The translations under genes were made by a program, and so were the position numbers. The notes under the pieces were generated by a model that worked only from the letters and a program-made list of their open reading frames with translations, did not search any database and was not told where the DNA came from. DNA of 64,000 nt from Vreelandella aquamarina (GTDB lineage Bacteria > Pseudomonadota > Gammaproteobacteria > Pseudomonadales > Halomonadaceae): assembly GCF_020075495.1 (NCBI RefSeq), contig NZ_JABYQT010000009.1, positions 57,299 to 121,298 of the forward strand. Direction: 5' to 3'. This document shows positions 53,872-64,000 of this stretch, piece by piece; the first letter of the stretch is position 1; the number at the start of each line of letters is the position of its first letter.

Positions 53872-54132
53872 ATGGCCGAAGAGAAAAAGACCCGTACGCT
53901 CACCGGCAAGGTGGTGAGCGACAAGATGGATAAATCCATCGTCGTCATGATCGAGCGTCGTGAGCGTCACCCGATCTACGGAAAATACGTCAAGCGCTCC
54001 ACCAAGCTGCACGCCCATGATGAGGCGAACCAGGCTAAGGCAGGCGATACGGTTTCCATTCAGGAGTGCCGTCCGCTTTCCAAGAAGAAAGCCTGGACGC
54101 TGGTCGAGGTGGTTGAGCAGGCTAAGGGTTAA
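53872..54132 (+). CDS. rpsQ: 30S ribosomal protein S17
   Basis: 16S rRNA 5'-domain binding protein with an OB fold; 86 residues from ATG 53872. It contains [32 protein letters not shown] and [15 protein letters not shown]. Last gene of the S10 operon. Confidence 0.98.
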   Translation: MAEEKKTRTLTGKVVSDKMDKSIVVMIERRERHPIYGKYVKRSTKLHAHDEANQAKAGDTVSIQECRPLSKKKAWTLVEVVEQAKG

Positions 54133-54182
54133 TACCTAAAGTCTGCCAATCAGTGCAGTCAGATTAGGTTTGGAGAAAACCG

Positions 54183-54554
54183 ATGATTCAGACTCAGACA
54201 ATGCTGGATGTCGCCGACAACAGCGGAGCGCGCCGGGTGCAGTGCATCAAGGTGCTGGGCGGTTCACACCGTCGCTACGCCCGCGTTGGTGACGTCATCA
54301 AAGTAACGGTGAAAGAAGCGATTCCGCGTGGCAAGGTCAAGAAAGGCCAGGTCCTCAAAGCGGTTGTCGTTCGTACCCGTAGTGGCGTCCGTCGTAGTGA
54401 CGGTTCGCTGATCCGTTTCGATGGAAATGCGGCAGTTTTGTTGAATAACACCAACGAACAGCCGATCGGCACGCGTATCTTCGGGCCGGTAACTCGTGAA
54501 CTTCGTAACGAGAAGTTCATGAAGATCATTTCCCTAGCGCCTGAAGTGCTGTAA
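54183..54554 (+). CDS. rplN: 50S ribosomal protein L14
   Basis: Subunit-interface protein contacting h14; 123 residues ([22 protein letters not shown]). First gene of the spc operon. The 50-bp spacer before it has ACCTAA/TTAGGT arms. A weak promoter (TTGAGC-18-TAAAGT) may overlap the end of rpsQ, but I do not claim it as a feature. Confidence 0.98.
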   Translation: MIQTQTMLDVADNSGARRVQCIKVLGGSHRRYARVGDVIKVTVKEAIPRGKVKKGQVLKAVVVRTRSGVRRSDGSLIRFDGNAAVLLNNTNEQPIGTRIFGPVTRELRNEKFMKIISLAPEVL

Positions 54555-54568
54555 GGAGCGAGGCGGAT

Positions 54569-54883
54569 ATGCAAAAGATCAAACGTGACGATGAAGTCAT
54601 CGTCATCGCCGGGAAGGATAAAGGCAAGCGTGGCACCGTCAAGCGGGTAATGGAAAACCGCTTCCTGGTGTCCGGTGTGAACATGATCAAGCGTCACACC
54701 AAGCCGAATCCCATGGCGGGAAATCAGGGCGGTATCGTCGAGCGTGAGGCTCCGATTCACGCGTCCAACGTAGCCATCTTCAATTCGGAGACCGGTAAGG
54801 CGGATCGCGTCGGCTTCCAAGTTAAGGAAGACGGTACCAAGGTACGTATCTACAAGTCGACGCAGACGCAGATCGACGCCTAA
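54569..54883 (+). CDS. rplX: 50S ribosomal protein L24
   Basis: Assembly initiator protein of 104 residues with an N-terminal KOW motif ([22 protein letters not shown]) and [17 protein letters not shown]. It follows rplN by 14 bp. Confidence 0.98.
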   Translation: MQKIKRDDEVIVIAGKDKGKRGTVKRVMENRFLVSGVNMIKRHTKPNPMAGNQGGIVEREAPIHASNVAIFNSETGKADRVGFQVKEDGTKVRIYKSTQTQIDA

Positions 54884-54901
54884 CGCGAGTCGGGTAGCAC
54901 A

Positions 54902-55441
54902 ATGGCGAACTTGAAAGAACGTTATCAAAACGAGGTGGTGGCTCAACTCAAAGAGCAGTTCAGCTACGCCAACGTTATGCAGGTACCCCGGATCACGAAA
55001 GTGACTCTGAACATGGGTATCGGCGAAGCGGTTAGTGATAAAAAGCTGATCGACAATGCCATCGGCGATCTGGAGAAACTCTCCGGTCAAAAGCCGCTGG
55101 TGACCAAAGCACGTAAGTCCATCGCGGGCTTCAAGGTGCGTGAAGGTTGGCCGATTGGTATCAAGGTGACACTGCGCGCTGAGCGCATGTGGGACTTCCT
55201 TGACCGTCTGGTGAACATCGCGATTCCTCGCGTGCGTGACTTCCGTGGTCTTAACCCGAAGTCTTTTGACGGTCGCGGCAACTACTCCATGGGTGTGCGT
55301 GAGCAGATCATCTTCCCGGAGATCGAGTATGATAAGATCGATCGTATCCGTGGGTTGGACGTCACTATCACTACTACCGCCAACACCGACGAGGAAGGTC
55401 GTGCGCTGCTAACCGCGCTGAACTTCCCGTTCAAGAAATAA
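54902..55441 (+). CDS. rplE: 50S ribosomal protein L5
   Basis: 5S rRNA-binding protein of the central protuberance; 179 residues. Signatures are [20 protein letters not shown] and [20 protein letters not shown]. In E. coli S8 represses the spc mRNA near this start. Confidence 0.99.
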   Translation: MANLKERYQNEVVAQLKEQFSYANVMQVPRITKVTLNMGIGEAVSDKKLIDNAIGDLEKLSGQKPLVTKARKSIAGFKVREGWPIGIKVTLRAERMWDFLDRLVNIAIPRVRDFRGLNPKSFDGRGNYSMGVREQIIFPEIEYDKIDRIRGLDVTITTTANTDEEGRALLTALNFPFKK

Positions 55442-55451
55442 GGGTTGGATC

Positions 55452-55757
55452 ATGGCTAAGAAAAGTATGATAGAGCGTGAGCTCAAGCGTACGCAGCTGG
55501 TCGAGAAGTATGCGGCCAAGCGTGCTGAGCTCAAGGCAATCATCTCTGACGTGAACACGTCCGAGGAAGAGCGCTTCGAGGCGACGCTGAAGCTGCAGCA
55601 ACTGCCGCGCGACTCTAGCCCGGTACGTCAGCGTAACCGCTGCCGCGTTACCGGTCGTCCGCACGGTTTTTACAACAAGTTCGGTCTCGGCCGTAACAAG
55701 CTGCGTGAAGCCGCCATGCGTGGCGACGTCCCTGGTCTGAAGAAGTCCAGCTGGTAA
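55452..55757 (+). CDS. rpsN: 30S ribosomal protein S14
   Basis: 30S head protein of 101 residues, the long zinc-free form: there is no CxxC pair, and the C-terminus reads [26 protein letters not shown]. Confidence 0.98.
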   Translation: MAKKSMIERELKRTQLVEKYAAKRAELKAIISDVNTSEEERFEATLKLQQLPRDSSPVRQRNRCRVTGRPHGFYNKFGLGRNKLREAAMRGDVPGLKKSSW

Positions 55758-55789
55758 CGCCACGTAGAATCATCAGGAGCGCACATTAA

Positions 55790-56182
55790 ATGAGCATGCA
55801 AGACACTCTGGCGGATATGTGTACCCGTATCCGCAATGCGCAGATGGCCACCAAGGAGACGGCAGTCATGCCGTCTTCCAAGCTGAAAGTGGAAGTGGCC
55901 CGCGTGCTAAAGGAAGAAGGTTACATTACCGACTTCGCCGTTGCTGAAGGTGTCAAGCCTTCCTTGACGGTGACTCTCAAGTACTTTGAGGGCAAGCCGG
56001 TTATCGAGCACATTCAGCGGGTTTCCAAGCCGTCCTTGCGCCAGTACAAAGGCAAGGACAACCTGCCTAAGGTTGCCGACGGCCTGGGTATCGCGATTGT
56101 CACCACGTCAAATGGTGTCATGACCGATCGTGCCGCGCGCCAGGCGGGTGTCGGTGGCGAAGTCATCTGCACCGTATTCTAG
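55790..56182 (+). CDS. rpsH: 30S ribosomal protein S8
   Basis: Central-domain 16S rRNA binder and spc operon repressor in E. coli; 130 residues. It begins [18 protein letters not shown] and ends with the conserved [24 protein letters not shown]. Confidence 0.98.
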   Translation: MSMQDTLADMCTRIRNAQMATKETAVMPSSKLKVEVARVLKEEGYITDFAVAEGVKPSLTVTLKYFEGKPVIEHIQRVSKPSLRQYKGKDNLPKVADGLGIAIVTTSNGVMTDRAARQAGVGGEVICTVF

Positions 56183-56191
56183 GAGGCTGGA

Positions 56192-56722
56192 ATGTCCCGC
56201 ATAGCGAAATATCCGGTTAAAGTGCCTGCCGGCGTTGATATCAAGATCAACGACGACCAGCTGACCGCCAAAGGCGGCCAGGGCACGCTGTCGATGCCCA
56301 TTCACCAGGACGTGGTGATTGGTCAGGAAGACGGCCAGCTGACCTTCGCCCCGAGCGAAACTGCCAAGAGCTGGGCAATGGCCGGTACTACCCGCGCCCT
56401 GGTTCAGAACCTGGTAACGGGCGTATCCGAGGGCTTCACACGAACTCTCGAAATTGTTGGCGTCGGTTATCGTGCCCAAGCTAAGGGCCAGACGCTCAAT
56501 CTTTCACTGGGCTTCTCGCACCCGGTCGACTACGAACTGCCTGAAGGTGTCACAGCGGAAACGCCGAAGAACACCACTATCGTGCTGAAAAGCGCGGACA
56601 AGCAGAAGCTCGGTCAGTGCGCCGCGGAAATCCGCGCCTTCCGTCCGCCAGAGCCGTACAAAGGCAAGGGTGTTCGGTACGGCGACGAGCAGGTCCGCCG
56701 TAAAGAAGCCAAGAAGAAGTAA
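56192..56722 (+). CDS. rplF: 50S ribosomal protein L6
   Basis: Protein near the sarcin-ricin loop; 176 residues with two repeated folds. It begins [17 protein letters not shown] and ends with [25 protein letters not shown]. Confidence 0.98.
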   Translation: MSRIAKYPVKVPAGVDIKINDDQLTAKGGQGTLSMPIHQDVVIGQEDGQLTFAPSETAKSWAMAGTTRALVQNLVTGVSEGFTRTLEIVGVGYRAQAKGQTLNLSLGFSHPVDYELPEGVTAETPKNTTIVLKSADKQKLGQCAAEIRAFRPPEPYKGKGVRYGDEQVRRKEAKKK

Positions 56723-56731
56723 GGCAGGGTT

Positions 56732-57082
56732 ATGAACGCGAAGAAAGAATCTCGTCTCCGTCGTGCCCGCCGCGCTCGCGCCAAGATCCGCGAGCTGGGC
56801 GTGTATCGCCTGTGCGTCAACCGTACCCCGCGTCACATCTATGCGCAGATTATCTCGCCGGATGGTGGCAAGGTGCTGGCCAGCGCTTCCACGCTGGACA
56901 AGGCACTGCGCGAGGGTGCGACCGGTAACTCGGATGCCGCCTCCAAGGTTGGCGCTCTGATTGCCGAACGCGCTAAAGAAGCAGGCATCACCCAGGTGGC
57001 CTTCGACCGTGCTGGCTTTAAGTATCACGGTCGCGTCAAGGCTCTGGCCGACGCCGCTCGTGAAGGCGGCCTGGAATTCTAA
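56732..57082 (+). CDS. rplR: 50S ribosomal protein L18
   Basis: 5S rRNA-binding protein; 116 residues. It has a basic N-terminus ([20 protein letters not shown]) and the C-terminal [26 protein letters not shown] signature. Confidence 0.98.
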   Translation: MNAKKESRLRRARRARAKIRELGVYRLCVNRTPRHIYAQIISPDGGKVLASASTLDKALREGATGNSDAASKVGALIAERAKEAGITQVAFDRAGFKYHGRVKALADAAREGGLEF

Positions 57083-57093
57083 AGGGTTTTACG

Positions 57094-57594
57094 ATGGCGA
57101 AGAACGAACAGCAAAGCGGCGATCTGCAAGAGAAGTTGGTGCAGGTCAACCGCGTCGCCAAGGTGGTCAAGGGTGGTCGTATTTTCGGCTTCACCGCGCT
57201 GACCGTCGTTGGTGATGGTAAAGGTCGTGTCGGTTTCGGTCGTGGCAAGGCGCGTGAAGTGCCGGTCGCGATCCAGAAGGCGATGGACCAGGCTCGTCGC
57301 AATATGGTCAAGGTCAACCTTGCAGGCAACACGCTGCAGTACCCGGTAAAAGCCCGTCACGGTGCTTCCAAGGTGTACATGCAGCCGGCCTCCGAAGGTA
57401 CCGGTATCATCGCCGGTGGTGCCATGCGCTCTGTACTGGAGCTTGCTGGTGTCCACGATGTACTGGCCAAGTGCTACGGTTCCACCAACCCGGTCAACGT
57501 GGTTCGAGCGACTGTAAAAGGTCTCTCTGCCATGCAATCACCGGACGACGTGGCCGCCAAGCGCGGTCTGTCTGTCGAAGCGATTACGGGGTAA
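57094..57594 (+). CDS. rpsE: 30S ribosomal protein S5
   Basis: Protein at the mRNA entry and accuracy region; 166 residues. It shows [32 protein letters not shown] and the C-terminal half [13 protein letters not shown]. Spectinomycin-loop residues (VVKGGR) look wild type. Confidence 0.98.
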   Translation: MAKNEQQSGDLQEKLVQVNRVAKVVKGGRIFGFTALTVVGDGKGRVGFGRGKAREVPVAIQKAMDQARRNMVKVNLAGNTLQYPVKARHGASKVYMQPASEGTGIIAGGAMRSVLELAGVHDVLAKCYGSTNPVNVVRATVKGLSAMQSPDDVAAKRGLSVEAITG

Positions 57595-57600
57595 GACACC

Positions 57601-57783
57601 ATGGCAGCTTTGATCAAGGTTACCCAGATCCGCAGCACCATCGGCGTTTTACCCAAGCACAAGGCCACCATGAACGGCCTGGGTCTGCGTCGCATCGGTC
57701 ATACGGTTGAACTGGAAGACACCCCTGCCGTACGCGGCATGATCCACAAGGTTAACTACCTTGTGCGCGTTGAGGGAGAGTAA
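57601..57783 (+). CDS. rpmD: 50S ribosomal protein L30
   Basis: Small 50S protein of 60 residues ([29 protein letters not shown]). It lies 6 bp after rpsE and 3 bp before rplO. Confidence 0.97.
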   Translation: MAALIKVTQIRSTIGVLPKHKATMNGLGLRRIGHTVELEDTPAVRGMIHKVNYLVRVEGE

Positions 57784-57786
57784 TCC

Positions 57787-58221
57787 ATGAAACTCAATAC
57801 CCTGAGCCCGGCACCGGGCTCCAAGCACGCTGAAAAGCGCGTTGGTCGTGGTATCGGTTCCGGTCTGGGCAAGACCGGCGGCCGTGGCCACAAAGGCCAG
57901 AAATCACGCAGTGGCGGTAGCGTCAAGCCTGGTTTCGAAGGCGGTCAGATGCCGCTGCAGCGTCGTCTGCCGAAGTTCGGCTTCACATCAGCCAAGTCGC
58001 TGGTGTCTGAAGAAGTACGCCTGGCCGAGCTTGCCAAGGTTGCCGGTGACGAAGTCACCATGGAAACCCTGAAGCAGGCCAACGTACTGAAGGATGCAAC
58101 GCTTCACGCGAAGATCATCCTTTCAGGCGAACTGAACAAAGCAGTTACCGTTCGCGGTCTCAAGGTCACCAAAGGTGCCCGTGAAGCGATCGAAGCTGCT
58201 GGCGGCAAGGTAGAGGACTAA
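57787..58221 (+). CDS. rplO: 50S ribosomal protein L15
   Basis: Late-assembly protein of 144 residues. The Gly/Lys/Arg-rich N-terminus ([28 protein letters not shown]) and [18 protein letters not shown] are diagnostic. Its stop directly abuts the secY start. Confidence 0.98.
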   Translation: MKLNTLSPAPGSKHAEKRVGRGIGSGLGKTGGRGHKGQKSRSGGSVKPGFEGGQMPLQRRLPKFGFTSAKSLVSEEVRLAELAKVAGDEVTMETLKQANVLKDATLHAKIILSGELNKAVTVRGLKVTKGAREAIEAAGGKVED

Positions 58222-59553
58222 ATGGCCAAGTCAGGAAACATGCCGGCGATGGGCAACGGTCTGAGTGAACTGTGGGCGCGCTTGCGCTTCGTGCTCCTCG
58301 CCATCGTGGTGTACCGTATCGGTGCCCATATCCCCGTTCCCGGTATCAATCCTGACCAGCTTGCTGCCTTGTTCAGGGAGCAACAGGGCACCATCCTGGG
58401 CATGTTCAACATGTTCTCGGGTGGCGCCCTGGAGCGCATGAGCGTCCTCGCCCTGGGCATCATGCCCTATATTTCGGCGTCGATTATCATGCAGCTGATG
58501 ACCGCGGTCTCACCCCATCTTGAGCAGCTCAAGAAGGAAGGCGAGGCCGGCCGCCGCAAAATAAGCCAGTACACCCGCTACGGCACGGTGATACTGGCTC
58601 TTGTCCAGGCCACCGGCATGTCCGTGGGTCTGGCTAGCCAAGGCATCGCTTACAGCGCTGACTTTAGCTTCTATTTCACCGCCGTGATCACGTTCGTGTC
58701 AGGCGCGGTGTTCATGATGTGGCTAGGTGAGCAGATTACCGAGAAGGGAATCGGCAACGGTATTTCGCTGCTGATTTTCGCCGGTATCGTCGCTGGGCTG
58801 CCCAGTGCCGTGGGGCAAGCGTTCGAGCTCGCTCGTAACGAAGGGGCCTGGAATGTTCTCCCGCTGTTAGCGCTGTCAGTGCTAGGTATTGCCACCGTGG
58901 CATTCGTGGTATTCATTGAGCGCGGTCAACGCCGCCTGAAAGTGAACTATCCGCGACGCCAGGTAGGCAACAAGATGTATGCAGGTCAAAGCAGCTACCT
59001 GCCCTTGAAAGTGAACATGGCCGGCGTCATTCCGGCGATCTTTGCCTCCAGCATTCTGCTCTTTCCGGCGTCGATCGGACAGTGGGTAGGTGCCGGCGAG
59101 GGAATGGAGTGGTTGCAACGAGCTTCACAAGCGTTAGCCCCCGGGCAACCGCTTTACATCTTGCTTTTCGCGGCGGCAGTGGTATTCTTCTGCTTCTTTT
59201 ACACAGCGCTGGTCTTCAATCCCAAGGATGTAGCTGACAATCTGAAAAAGTCAGGTGCGTTCCTGCCGGGCATTCGCCCCGGCGAGCAGACCGCTCGCTA
59301 TATCGATAAAGTCATGACTCGTCTGACCTTATTCGGTGCCCTGTATATCACTGCGGTTTCCCTGATGCCCCAGTTCCTGATCGTTGCATGGAACGTTCCG
59401 TTCTTCTTTGGCGGTACGTCGCTTCTGATCGTGGTGGTGGTCATCATGGACTTCATGGCCCAGGTGCAATCGCATCTCATGTCGCATCAATATGACTCGG
59501 TGATGAAGAAGTCCAACCTGAAAGGCTACGGTAGCGGCGGCATCATGCGCTGA
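58222..59553 (+). CDS. secY: preprotein translocase subunit SecY
   Basis: Channel-forming subunit of the Sec translocon; 443 residues and ten membrane segments. Conserved elements include [13 protein letters not shown] near the plug, [11 protein letters not shown], and the C-terminal loops [22 protein letters not shown] and [11 protein letters not shown]. Located at the end of the spc operon as in E. coli. Confidence 0.99.
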   Translation: MAKSGNMPAMGNGLSELWARLRFVLLAIVVYRIGAHIPVPGINPDQLAALFREQQGTILGMFNMFSGGALERMSVLALGIMPYISASIIMQLMTAVSPHLEQLKKEGEAGRRKISQYTRYGTVILALVQATGMSVGLASQGIAYSADFSFYFTAVITFVSGAVFMMWLGEQITEKGIGNGISLLIFAGIVAGLPSAVGQAFELARNEGAWNVLPLLALSVLGIATVAFVVFIERGQRRLKVNYPRRQVGNKMYAGQSSYLPLKVNMAGVIPAIFASSILLFPASIGQWVGAGEGMEWLQRASQALAPGQPLYILLFAAAVVFFCFFYTALVFNPKDVADNLKKSGAFLPGIRPGEQTARYIDKVMTRLTLFGALYITAVSLMPQFLIVAWNVPFFFGGTSLLIVVVVIMDFMAQVQSHLMSHQYDSVMKKSNLKGYGSGGIMR

Positions 59554-59580
59554 GGCGCGCCGACCGTATTGGAGAGAACG

Positions 59581-59694
59581 ATGAAAGTTCGAGCTTCCGT
59601 AAAGAAGATGTGCCGTAACTGCAAGATCATTCGTCGCAATGGCGCAGTCCGCGTCATCTGTGTCGAGCCACGGCACAAACAGCGTCAAGGTTGA
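59581..59694 (+). CDS. rpmJ: 50S ribosomal protein L36
   Basis: A 37-residue protein at the small end of annotation limits. It reads [20 protein letters not shown] and then [17 protein letters not shown]. The zinc-binding set is intact (CRNC, then C and H near the end), so this is the zinc form. GGAGAGAACG precedes ATG 59581. Last gene of the spc operon. Confidence 0.97.
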   Translation: MKVRASVKKMCRNCKIIRRNGAVRVICVEPRHKQRQG

Positions 59695-59722
59695 TACCTG
59701 CGCTGTTTTAAGTGGGTGTTTG

Positions 59723-59759
59723 GCATACCCCTTGCCTTCGGGCAGTTAAAGGGGTATGC
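59723..59759 (+). promoter_or_regulatory. UUCG-capped hairpin between rpmJ and rpsM
   Basis: Outer arms GCATACCCC / GGGGTATGC enclose TGCC-TTCG-GGCA. There is no immediate T-run, so it may be a processing or regulatory element rather than a plain terminator. It lies 58 bp before rpsM, where E. coli has the S4-binding alpha leader. Confidence 0.6.
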
Positions 59760-59817
59760 TGTTGCGCCTTTTGTAGATGAATAAACGAGCAAGCCGCTCA
59801 AATTTCGGAGTAAGCTG

Positions 59818-60174
59818 ATGGCCCGTATTGCAGGCGTCAATATCCCGGACAACAAGCATGCGGCGATCTCGCTGACCTATATCTTCGGGATTGGCCGTAC
59901 CCGTGCTCAGCACATCTGTGCTGCTGCTGGTATCGAGCTGACTACCAAGATCCAGGACCTGTCTGGCGAAGAGCTGGATACCCTGCGTTCTGAAGTAGGT
60001 AAGTACACCGTAGAAGGCGACCTTCGTCGTGATGTGACGCTGAACATCAAGCGTCTCATGGACCTGGGTTGCTATCGTGGTCTGCGTCATCGTCGTAGTC
60101 TTCCGCTGCGTGGTCAGCGGACCAAGACTAACGCGCGCACCCGCAAGGGCCCGCGTAAGCCGATCCGCAAATAA
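59818..60174 (+). CDS. rpsM: 30S ribosomal protein S13
   Basis: 30S head protein forming intersubunit bridges; 118 residues. It begins [26 protein letters not shown] and ends with the basic tail [28 protein letters not shown]. First gene of the alpha operon. CGGAGTAAGCTG precedes ATG 59818. Confidence 0.99.
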   Translation: MARIAGVNIPDNKHAAISLTYIFGIGRTRAQHICAAAGIELTTKIQDLSGEELDTLRSEVGKYTVEGDLRRDVTLNIKRLMDLGCYRGLRHRRSLPLRGQRTKTNARTRKGPRKPIRK

Positions 60175-60226
60175 CACGCAGGCTCTTTCGTAGAGAGCTG
60201 ACGTATAGACAGGAATAGACATCAAC

Positions 60227-60613
60227 ATGGCTAACCCGCGTAATAACCGTAAAAAGGTTAAAAAGCAGGTGGTGGATGCGGTTGCGCATATCCATGCCTC
60301 TTTTAACAACACGATCGTGACGATCACAGACCGCCAGGGCAATGCGCTTTCTTGGGCAACTGCCGGTGGTTCGGGTTTTCGTGGTTCTCGCAAGAGCACC
60401 CCGTTCGCTGCTCAAGTAGCAAGCGAACGTGCAGCGACTGCTGCAGCCGAGTATGGTGTGAAAAACGTAGACGTACTGGTTAAAGGCCCAGGTCCCGGTC
60501 GTGAATCCGCCGTGCGCGCTCTGAATGCCGCCGGCTTCCGCGTGCAAAGCATCGTAGACGCGACGCCCATTCCCCATAATGGCTGCCGTCCGCCTAAGAA
60601 ACGCCGCGTTTAA
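60227..60613 (+). CDS. rpsK: 30S ribosomal protein S11
   Basis: Platform protein near the mRNA 3' path; 128 residues. Signatures are [44 protein letters not shown] and [20 protein letters not shown]. Confidence 0.99.
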   Translation: MANPRNNRKKVKKQVVDAVAHIHASFNNTIVTITDRQGNALSWATAGGSGFRGSRKSTPFAAQVASERAATAAAEYGVKNVDVLVKGPGPGRESAVRALNAAGFRVQSIVDATPIPHNGCRPPKKRRV

Positions 60614-60625
60614 GGAGACAGATTC

Positions 60626-61246
60626 ATGGCTCGTTATATTGGACCGAAGTGCAAACTGTCTCGTCGTGAAGGCACCGACCTCTTTCTGAAGAGCGGTGTT
60701 ACTCCCTTCGAGAAAAAGTGTAAATCCGAGCAGATCCCGGGTGTACACGGCCAGCGTCGTCAGCGTCTTTCAGACTACGGCTTGCAGCTTCGCGAGAAGC
60801 AAAAGGTACGTCGCATGTACGGCGTACTCGAAAAACAGTTCCGTAACTACTACAAAGAAGCCGCTCGCCTGAAAGGTGCGACTGGTGAAGTATTGTTGCA
60901 GTTGCTCGAATCCCGACTGGACAACGTCGTCTACCGCATGGGCTTTGGCTCGACTCGCTCCGAAGCGCGTCAGCTGGTCAGCCACAAGGCGATTGCCGTG
61001 AACGGCCGCACCGTCAACGTCGCTTCCTACCAGGTGAAGCCGGGTGACGTGGTTTCCGTTCGCGAAAAGGCGAAGAACCAGGCCCGTATTCAAAACGCGT
61101 TGACCATTGCGGCCAACCGTGGCGATATCGTCTGGATCGAAATCGACGCCAAGAAGATGGAAGGCACTTTCAAGGCTCTGCCTGAACGCGGTGACCTGAC
61201 TGCCGACATCAACGAAAACCTGATCGTCGAGCTGTACTCCAAGTAA
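60626..61246 (+). CDS. rpsD: 30S ribosomal protein S4
   Basis: 16S 5'-domain assembly initiator and, in E. coli, repressor of the alpha operon; 206 residues. It begins [23 protein letters not shown] and carries the S4 RNA-binding domain ([30 protein letters not shown]). Confidence 0.99.
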   Translation: MARYIGPKCKLSRREGTDLFLKSGVTPFEKKCKSEQIPGVHGQRRQRLSDYGLQLREKQKVRRMYGVLEKQFRNYYKEAARLKGATGEVLLQLLESRLDNVVYRMGFGSTRSEARQLVSHKAIAVNGRTVNVASYQVKPGDVVSVREKAKNQARIQNALTIAANRGDIVWIEIDAKKMEGTFKALPERGDLTADINENLIVELYSK

Positions 61247-61371
61247 GCAGTCTGATCTACATCACTGCTTCTTGAGGCCTGGGCGGGGTAGCAAAGCTAA
61301 CCGCCCAGATGCTCTTGAGTATTGTGCTTTAGAGTACTCAGTATCCGTTTGGCAGCCTGAAAGGTGTTCAT

Positions 61372-62367
61372 ATGCAGCGTTCAGTGACAGAGTTTCTTCG
61401 CCCCCGCGACATCAAGGTCGAAGAAATCAGCGCACATCATGCCAAGATCGTTCTCGAACCGTTCGAGCGTGGTTTTGGTCACACCCTGGGGAATGCACTG
61501 CGTCGCATTCTGCTCTCGTCCATGCCCGGCGCTGCCGTGGTAGAGGCCGAGATTGCTGGTGTAGAGCACGAGTACAGTGCGCTCGAAGGGGTGCAGGAAG
61601 ATGTCATCGAAATCCTCCTGAACTTGAAAGATGTTGCGATCAAGATGCACAGCCGCGATGAGGCGGTGCTCTCGCTGAACAAGCAGGGCCCAGCCGTCGT
61701 CACTGCTGGCGACATTGCGCTTGATCATAGCGTCGAAATCGTCAACCCGGACCACGTCATTGCACACGTCAATGAAGGTGCCGAGCTGAAAATTCAGCTT
61801 AAGGTAGCGCTGGGTCGTGGTTACGAACCGGCTGACGCTCGTGGCTCTGATGAAGAGACCCGTGCTATTGGCCGCCTGCAGCTGGATGCCACCTTCAGCC
61901 CTGTCCGCCGCGTTTCCTACTCGGTCGAAGCCGCTCGTGTCGAGCAGCGCACCGACCTCGATAAGCTGATTATCGATCTGGAAACCGACGGTACCCTGGA
62001 TCCGGAAGAGGCTATCCGTCGCAGTGCGACCATTCTGCAAGAGCAGCTGGCCGCCTTCGTCGACCTGGAAGCTGACAAAGAGCAGGAAGTCGAAGAGGAA
62101 GAGGATCATGTCGATCCTATCCTATTGCGCCCCGTAGACGATCTTGAGTTGACCGTTCGCAGCGCGAACTGCCTTAAAGCCGAGAATATTTACTACATCG
62201 GTGATCTTATCCAGCGCACAGAAGTTGAGCTGTTGAAGACACCGAACCTCGGTAAGAAATCCTTGAATGAAATCAAGGACGTTTTGGCGGCGCGCGGCTT
62301 GTCCCTCGGCATGCGGTTGGAAAATTGGCCGCCGGCTAGCCTGAAGGACGACAAGGCCTCCGCGTGA
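61372..62367 (+). CDS. rpoA: DNA-directed RNA polymerase subunit alpha
   Basis: Assembly and promoter-contact subunit; 331 residues (E. coli 329). The N-terminal dimerisation domain includes [20 protein letters not shown]. The linker is strongly acidic ([16 protein letters not shown]). The C-terminal domain ([25 protein letters not shown] helix region and [25 protein letters not shown]) binds UP elements and activators. A 125-bp spacer precedes it. Confidence 0.99.
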   Translation: MQRSVTEFLRPRDIKVEEISAHHAKIVLEPFERGFGHTLGNALRRILLSSMPGAAVVEAEIAGVEHEYSALEGVQEDVIEILLNLKDVAIKMHSRDEAVLSLNKQGPAVVTAGDIALDHSVEIVNPDHVIAHVNEGAELKIQLKVALGRGYEPADARGSDEETRAIGRLQLDATFSPVRRVSYSVEAARVEQRTDLDKLIIDLETDGTLDPEEAIRRSATILQEQLAAFVDLEADKEQEVEEEEDHVDPILLRPVDDLELTVRSANCLKAENIYYIGDLIQRTEVELLKTPNLGKKSLNEIKDVLAARGLSLGMRLENWPPASLKDDKASA

Positions 62368-62406
62368 GTGTCGACTCGAGTCCCAGTTTGGTAAGGAATT
62401 ACAACC

Positions 62407-62793
62407 ATGCGTCATCGTAAGAGTGGTCGTCATCTGAATCGCACCAGCTCGCATCGTCAGGCCATGTTCAAGAACATGTCTGTCTCGCTGGTCGAACATG
62501 AAATCATCAAGACAACCCTGCCCAAGGCCAAGGAACTGCGTCGCGTCATCGAGCCGCTGATCACCCTGGCCAAGCAGGATAGCGTTGCGAACCGTCGTCT
62601 GGCGTTCTCTCGCACACGTTCCAAAGAAGCCGTTGGCAAGCTGTTCAACGAGCTGGGTCCGCGTTACGCCGAGCGTCCGGGTGGCTACATCCGTATTCTC
62701 AAGTGCGGTTTCCGCGCAGGCGACAATGCTCCCATGGCGTACGTCGAACTTGTCGACCGCCCGGCGGCTGCAGAGGCGGCGGCAGAAGAGTAA
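62407..62793 (+). CDS. rplQ: 50S ribosomal protein L17
   Basis: Tunnel-exit protein of 128 residues. It begins [24 protein letters not shown] and contains [37 protein letters not shown]. Last gene of the alpha operon. Confidence 0.99.
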   Translation: MRHRKSGRHLNRTSSHRQAMFKNMSVSLVEHEIIKTTLPKAKELRRVIEPLITLAKQDSVANRRLAFSRTRSKEAVGKLFNELGPRYAERPGGYIRILKCGFRAGDNAPMAYVELVDRPAAAEAAAEE

Positions 62794-62823
62794 CTCTTCG
62801 CTCAAGCCCTCCTGCTAAAAATG

Positions 62824-62853
62824 AAAACCGACCCTCCGGGGTCGGTTTTTTTG
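62824..62853 (+). terminator. rho-independent terminator of the alpha operon
   Basis: Stem AAAACCGACCC / GGGTCGGTTTT around a short TCCG loop, continuing into a run of T. It lies 30 bp after rplQ. Confidence 0.92.
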
Positions 62854-62879
62854 TGTCCGGCATCAAGACCTGCCAAGAG

Positions 62880-62909
62880 CTGCACGGCGTATATTTATAC
62901 GCCGTGCAG
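62880..62909. repeat. perfect 14-bp inverted repeat
   Basis: CTGCACGGCGTATA, two T residues, then TATACGCCGTGCAG. There is no T-run, and it lies 26 bp beyond a full terminator, so it is probably not the rplQ terminator. It could be an operator or cruciform-type element upstream of the carboxypeptidase gene. Confidence 0.75.
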
Positions 62910-63078
62910 GCAGCAAATTATCAGATGGGCGTGCTAGTCTAATGTGGGCTCATGGTGAGCGATGAGTAGCTTCATCCGTGCGGTAATGGCCGTGACTGAC
63001 TGGTGGTCATGGCGTGTGCCATGCACGGCCCATGAACGGCGTTCGTTTCCAGCGTAGATCAATCAGCAAGGGGCAGAC
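62910..63078. other. leader region of the carboxypeptidase gene
   Basis: A 169-bp non-coding stretch. I could not assign a promoter with acceptable spacing, and I see no RNA gene. Confidence 0.4.
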
Positions 63079-64000
63079 ATGGCGGCGAGGAGAGTTGACG
63101 ACAACAGGGTGGTAAGGGCATGGCTAGGGTTTACGCTGCTTTTTCTAATCGCGCTGATAACCACGGATGCCCAGGCCAACCCGCGCTATGCAGGCATCGT
63201 GGTGGATATGGATAACGGGGAAGTGCTCTATGCGGAAAACGCCGATGAGCCGCGCTATCCCGCCTCGCTGACCAAGATGATGACGCTATACCTTACCTTC
63301 GAAGCGCTGGAAAACAATGAGCTGGACCTTAACCAGGCGCTGCCCGTGTCCGCTCAGGCGGCGGCCATGCCGGCCACCAAGCTGTGGCTGGCTGCGGGCA
63401 GCAGCATACCGGTGGATACCGCCATTCGAGCCCTGGCGGTCCGCTCGGCCAACGATGTCGCGGTAGTGATCGGCGAGGCCCTGGGCGGCAGCGAACAGCA
63501 GTTTGCCCGAATGATGACCCAGAAGGCCCAGGAACTGGGCATGAGTGCCACGACTTTCAGGAACGCCTCGGGGCTGCCCGACGATCAGCAGGTCACGACG
63601 GCTCGGGACATGCTGACTCTCTCGGCGCGTGTTATGCAGGATTTTCCCCAGTATTACCACTACTTCGGCCTGCAGGAATTTACCTACCGCGGAACACGCC
63701 ATACCAGCCATAACCGCCTGGTGCGCGATTATCCCGGCGCCGACGGTCTGAAAACCGGTTTCATCCGCGCCTCGGGATTCAACGTCGCCACCACCGCCGT
63801 GCATGATGGACGGCGCATGGTGGCTGTGGTCATGGGTGGGTTCAGCGCGTCATCCCGCGATACGCACATGGCCAACCTGCTGGATCGCAGTTTTTCCCGT
63901 GCCGGGCTTCGCGATCAGCGCAGTTGGCTTGCCGATACCCGCTTCTCGAAGGAGTTCATGACGTTTTCTGGCTCGACGCCTCCTGTCGCGCCCCCCAGCC
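63079..64000 (+). CDS. D-alanyl-D-alanine carboxypeptidase-type penicillin-binding protein (partial, 3' end outside)
   Basis: Serine peptidase of the S11 family, which trims peptidoglycan stem peptides in the periplasm. The frame is open from ATG 63079 to the window end (307 codons) and has no stop here. A signal segment (WLGFTLLFLIALITTDAQA) precedes the mature start NPRYAGIVVDMDNGEVLY. The three active-site motifs are all present: SLTK, SAN and KTG (in GADGLKTGF). The end is entering a Pro/Ser-rich segment (SGSTPPVAPPS), suggesting a linker to a further domain, for example SPOR. It could be a DacA/PBP5 or PBP7-type member. Confidence 0.92.
   Translation, partial: MAARRVDDNRVVRAWLGFTLLFLIALITTDAQANPRYAGIVVDMDNGEVLYAENADEPRYPASLTKMMTLYLTFEALENNELDLNQALPVSAQAAAMPATKLWLAAGSSIPVDTAIRALAVRSANDVAVVIGEALGGSEQQFARMMTQKAQELGMSATTFRNASGLPDDQQVTTARDMLTLSARVMQDFPQYYHYFGLQEFTYRGTRHTSHNRLVRDYPGADGLKTGFIRASGFNVATTAVHDGRRMVAVVMGGFSASSRDTHMANLLDRSFSRAGLRDQRSWLADTRFSKEFMTFSGSTPPVAPPS

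Noticed and set aside
54113..54142. Separate spc operon promoter at the end of rpsQ
   Set aside because: TTGAGC-18-TAAAGT matches only four of six positions in each hexamer; too weak to list as a feature.

Overview
This window is a stretch of chromosome from a gammaproteobacterium. The protein sequences and gene order best fit the Halomonadaceae (Halomonas or a close relative). This is inferred from sequence style: E. coli/Pseudomonas-like ribosomal and RNA polymerase proteins, acidic insertions such as the Glu-rich stretch in RpoA, the uvrA-MFS-ssb order, and the NSS and LIV-type transporters. I see no plasmid, phage, insertion-sequence or CRISPR signatures.

Region 1 (about 1-31,290) holds mixed housekeeping and accessory genes in short operons on both strands. 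They cover DNA repair and maintenance (uvrA, ssb, phrB), lipid synthesis (a PlsC-type acyltransferase, fabA-fabB, a ClsC/phospholipase D-type lipoprotein), signalling (a PAS-GGDEF-EAL protein), transcription recycling (rapA), and envelope redox (an Lgt-like/TlpA fusion). A degenerate B12-domain MerR regulator sits beside phrB and divergent to a TIGR01777 epimerase. A transport locus combines an NSS symporter with livGFHM and a convergent solute-binding protein. The region ends with typA, then birA-coaX.

Region 2 (about 31,360-62,850) is the translation and transcription supercluster, all on the plus strand. It runs tRNA-Tyr/Gly/Thr, tRNA-Trp-secE-nusG, rplKAJL-rpoBC, the str operon (rpsL-rpsG-fusA-tuf), the S10 operon, the spc operon through secY-rpmJ, and the alpha operon (rpsM-rpsK-rpsD-rpoA-rplQ). 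Control elements are visible: a tRNA promoter, a GC-discriminator promoter before tRNA-Trp/secE, an L10-type leader RNA, a rplL-rpoB attenuator, a str promoter inside a long inverted repeat, a perfect-consensus promoter before rpsJ, and strong terminators after tRNA-Thr, tuf and rplQ. The second tuf gene, often found between tRNA-Thr and tRNA-Trp, is absent.

Region 3 (62,850-64,000) has a strong 30-nt inverted repeat, then the 5' part of a D-Ala-D-Ala carboxypeptidase-type penicillin-binding protein that runs off the end.

Most of the window is conserved core genome, and I do not see a clear new multi-gene system. The best leads are the MerR/photolyase/epimerase module with putative TGTACA-type operators, the NSS-LIV transport locus with shared candidate operator motifs, the missing tufB, the fabA-upstream palindrome, the rpsJ-rplC spacer, and the inverted repeats at 44,095-44,153 and 62,880-62,909.
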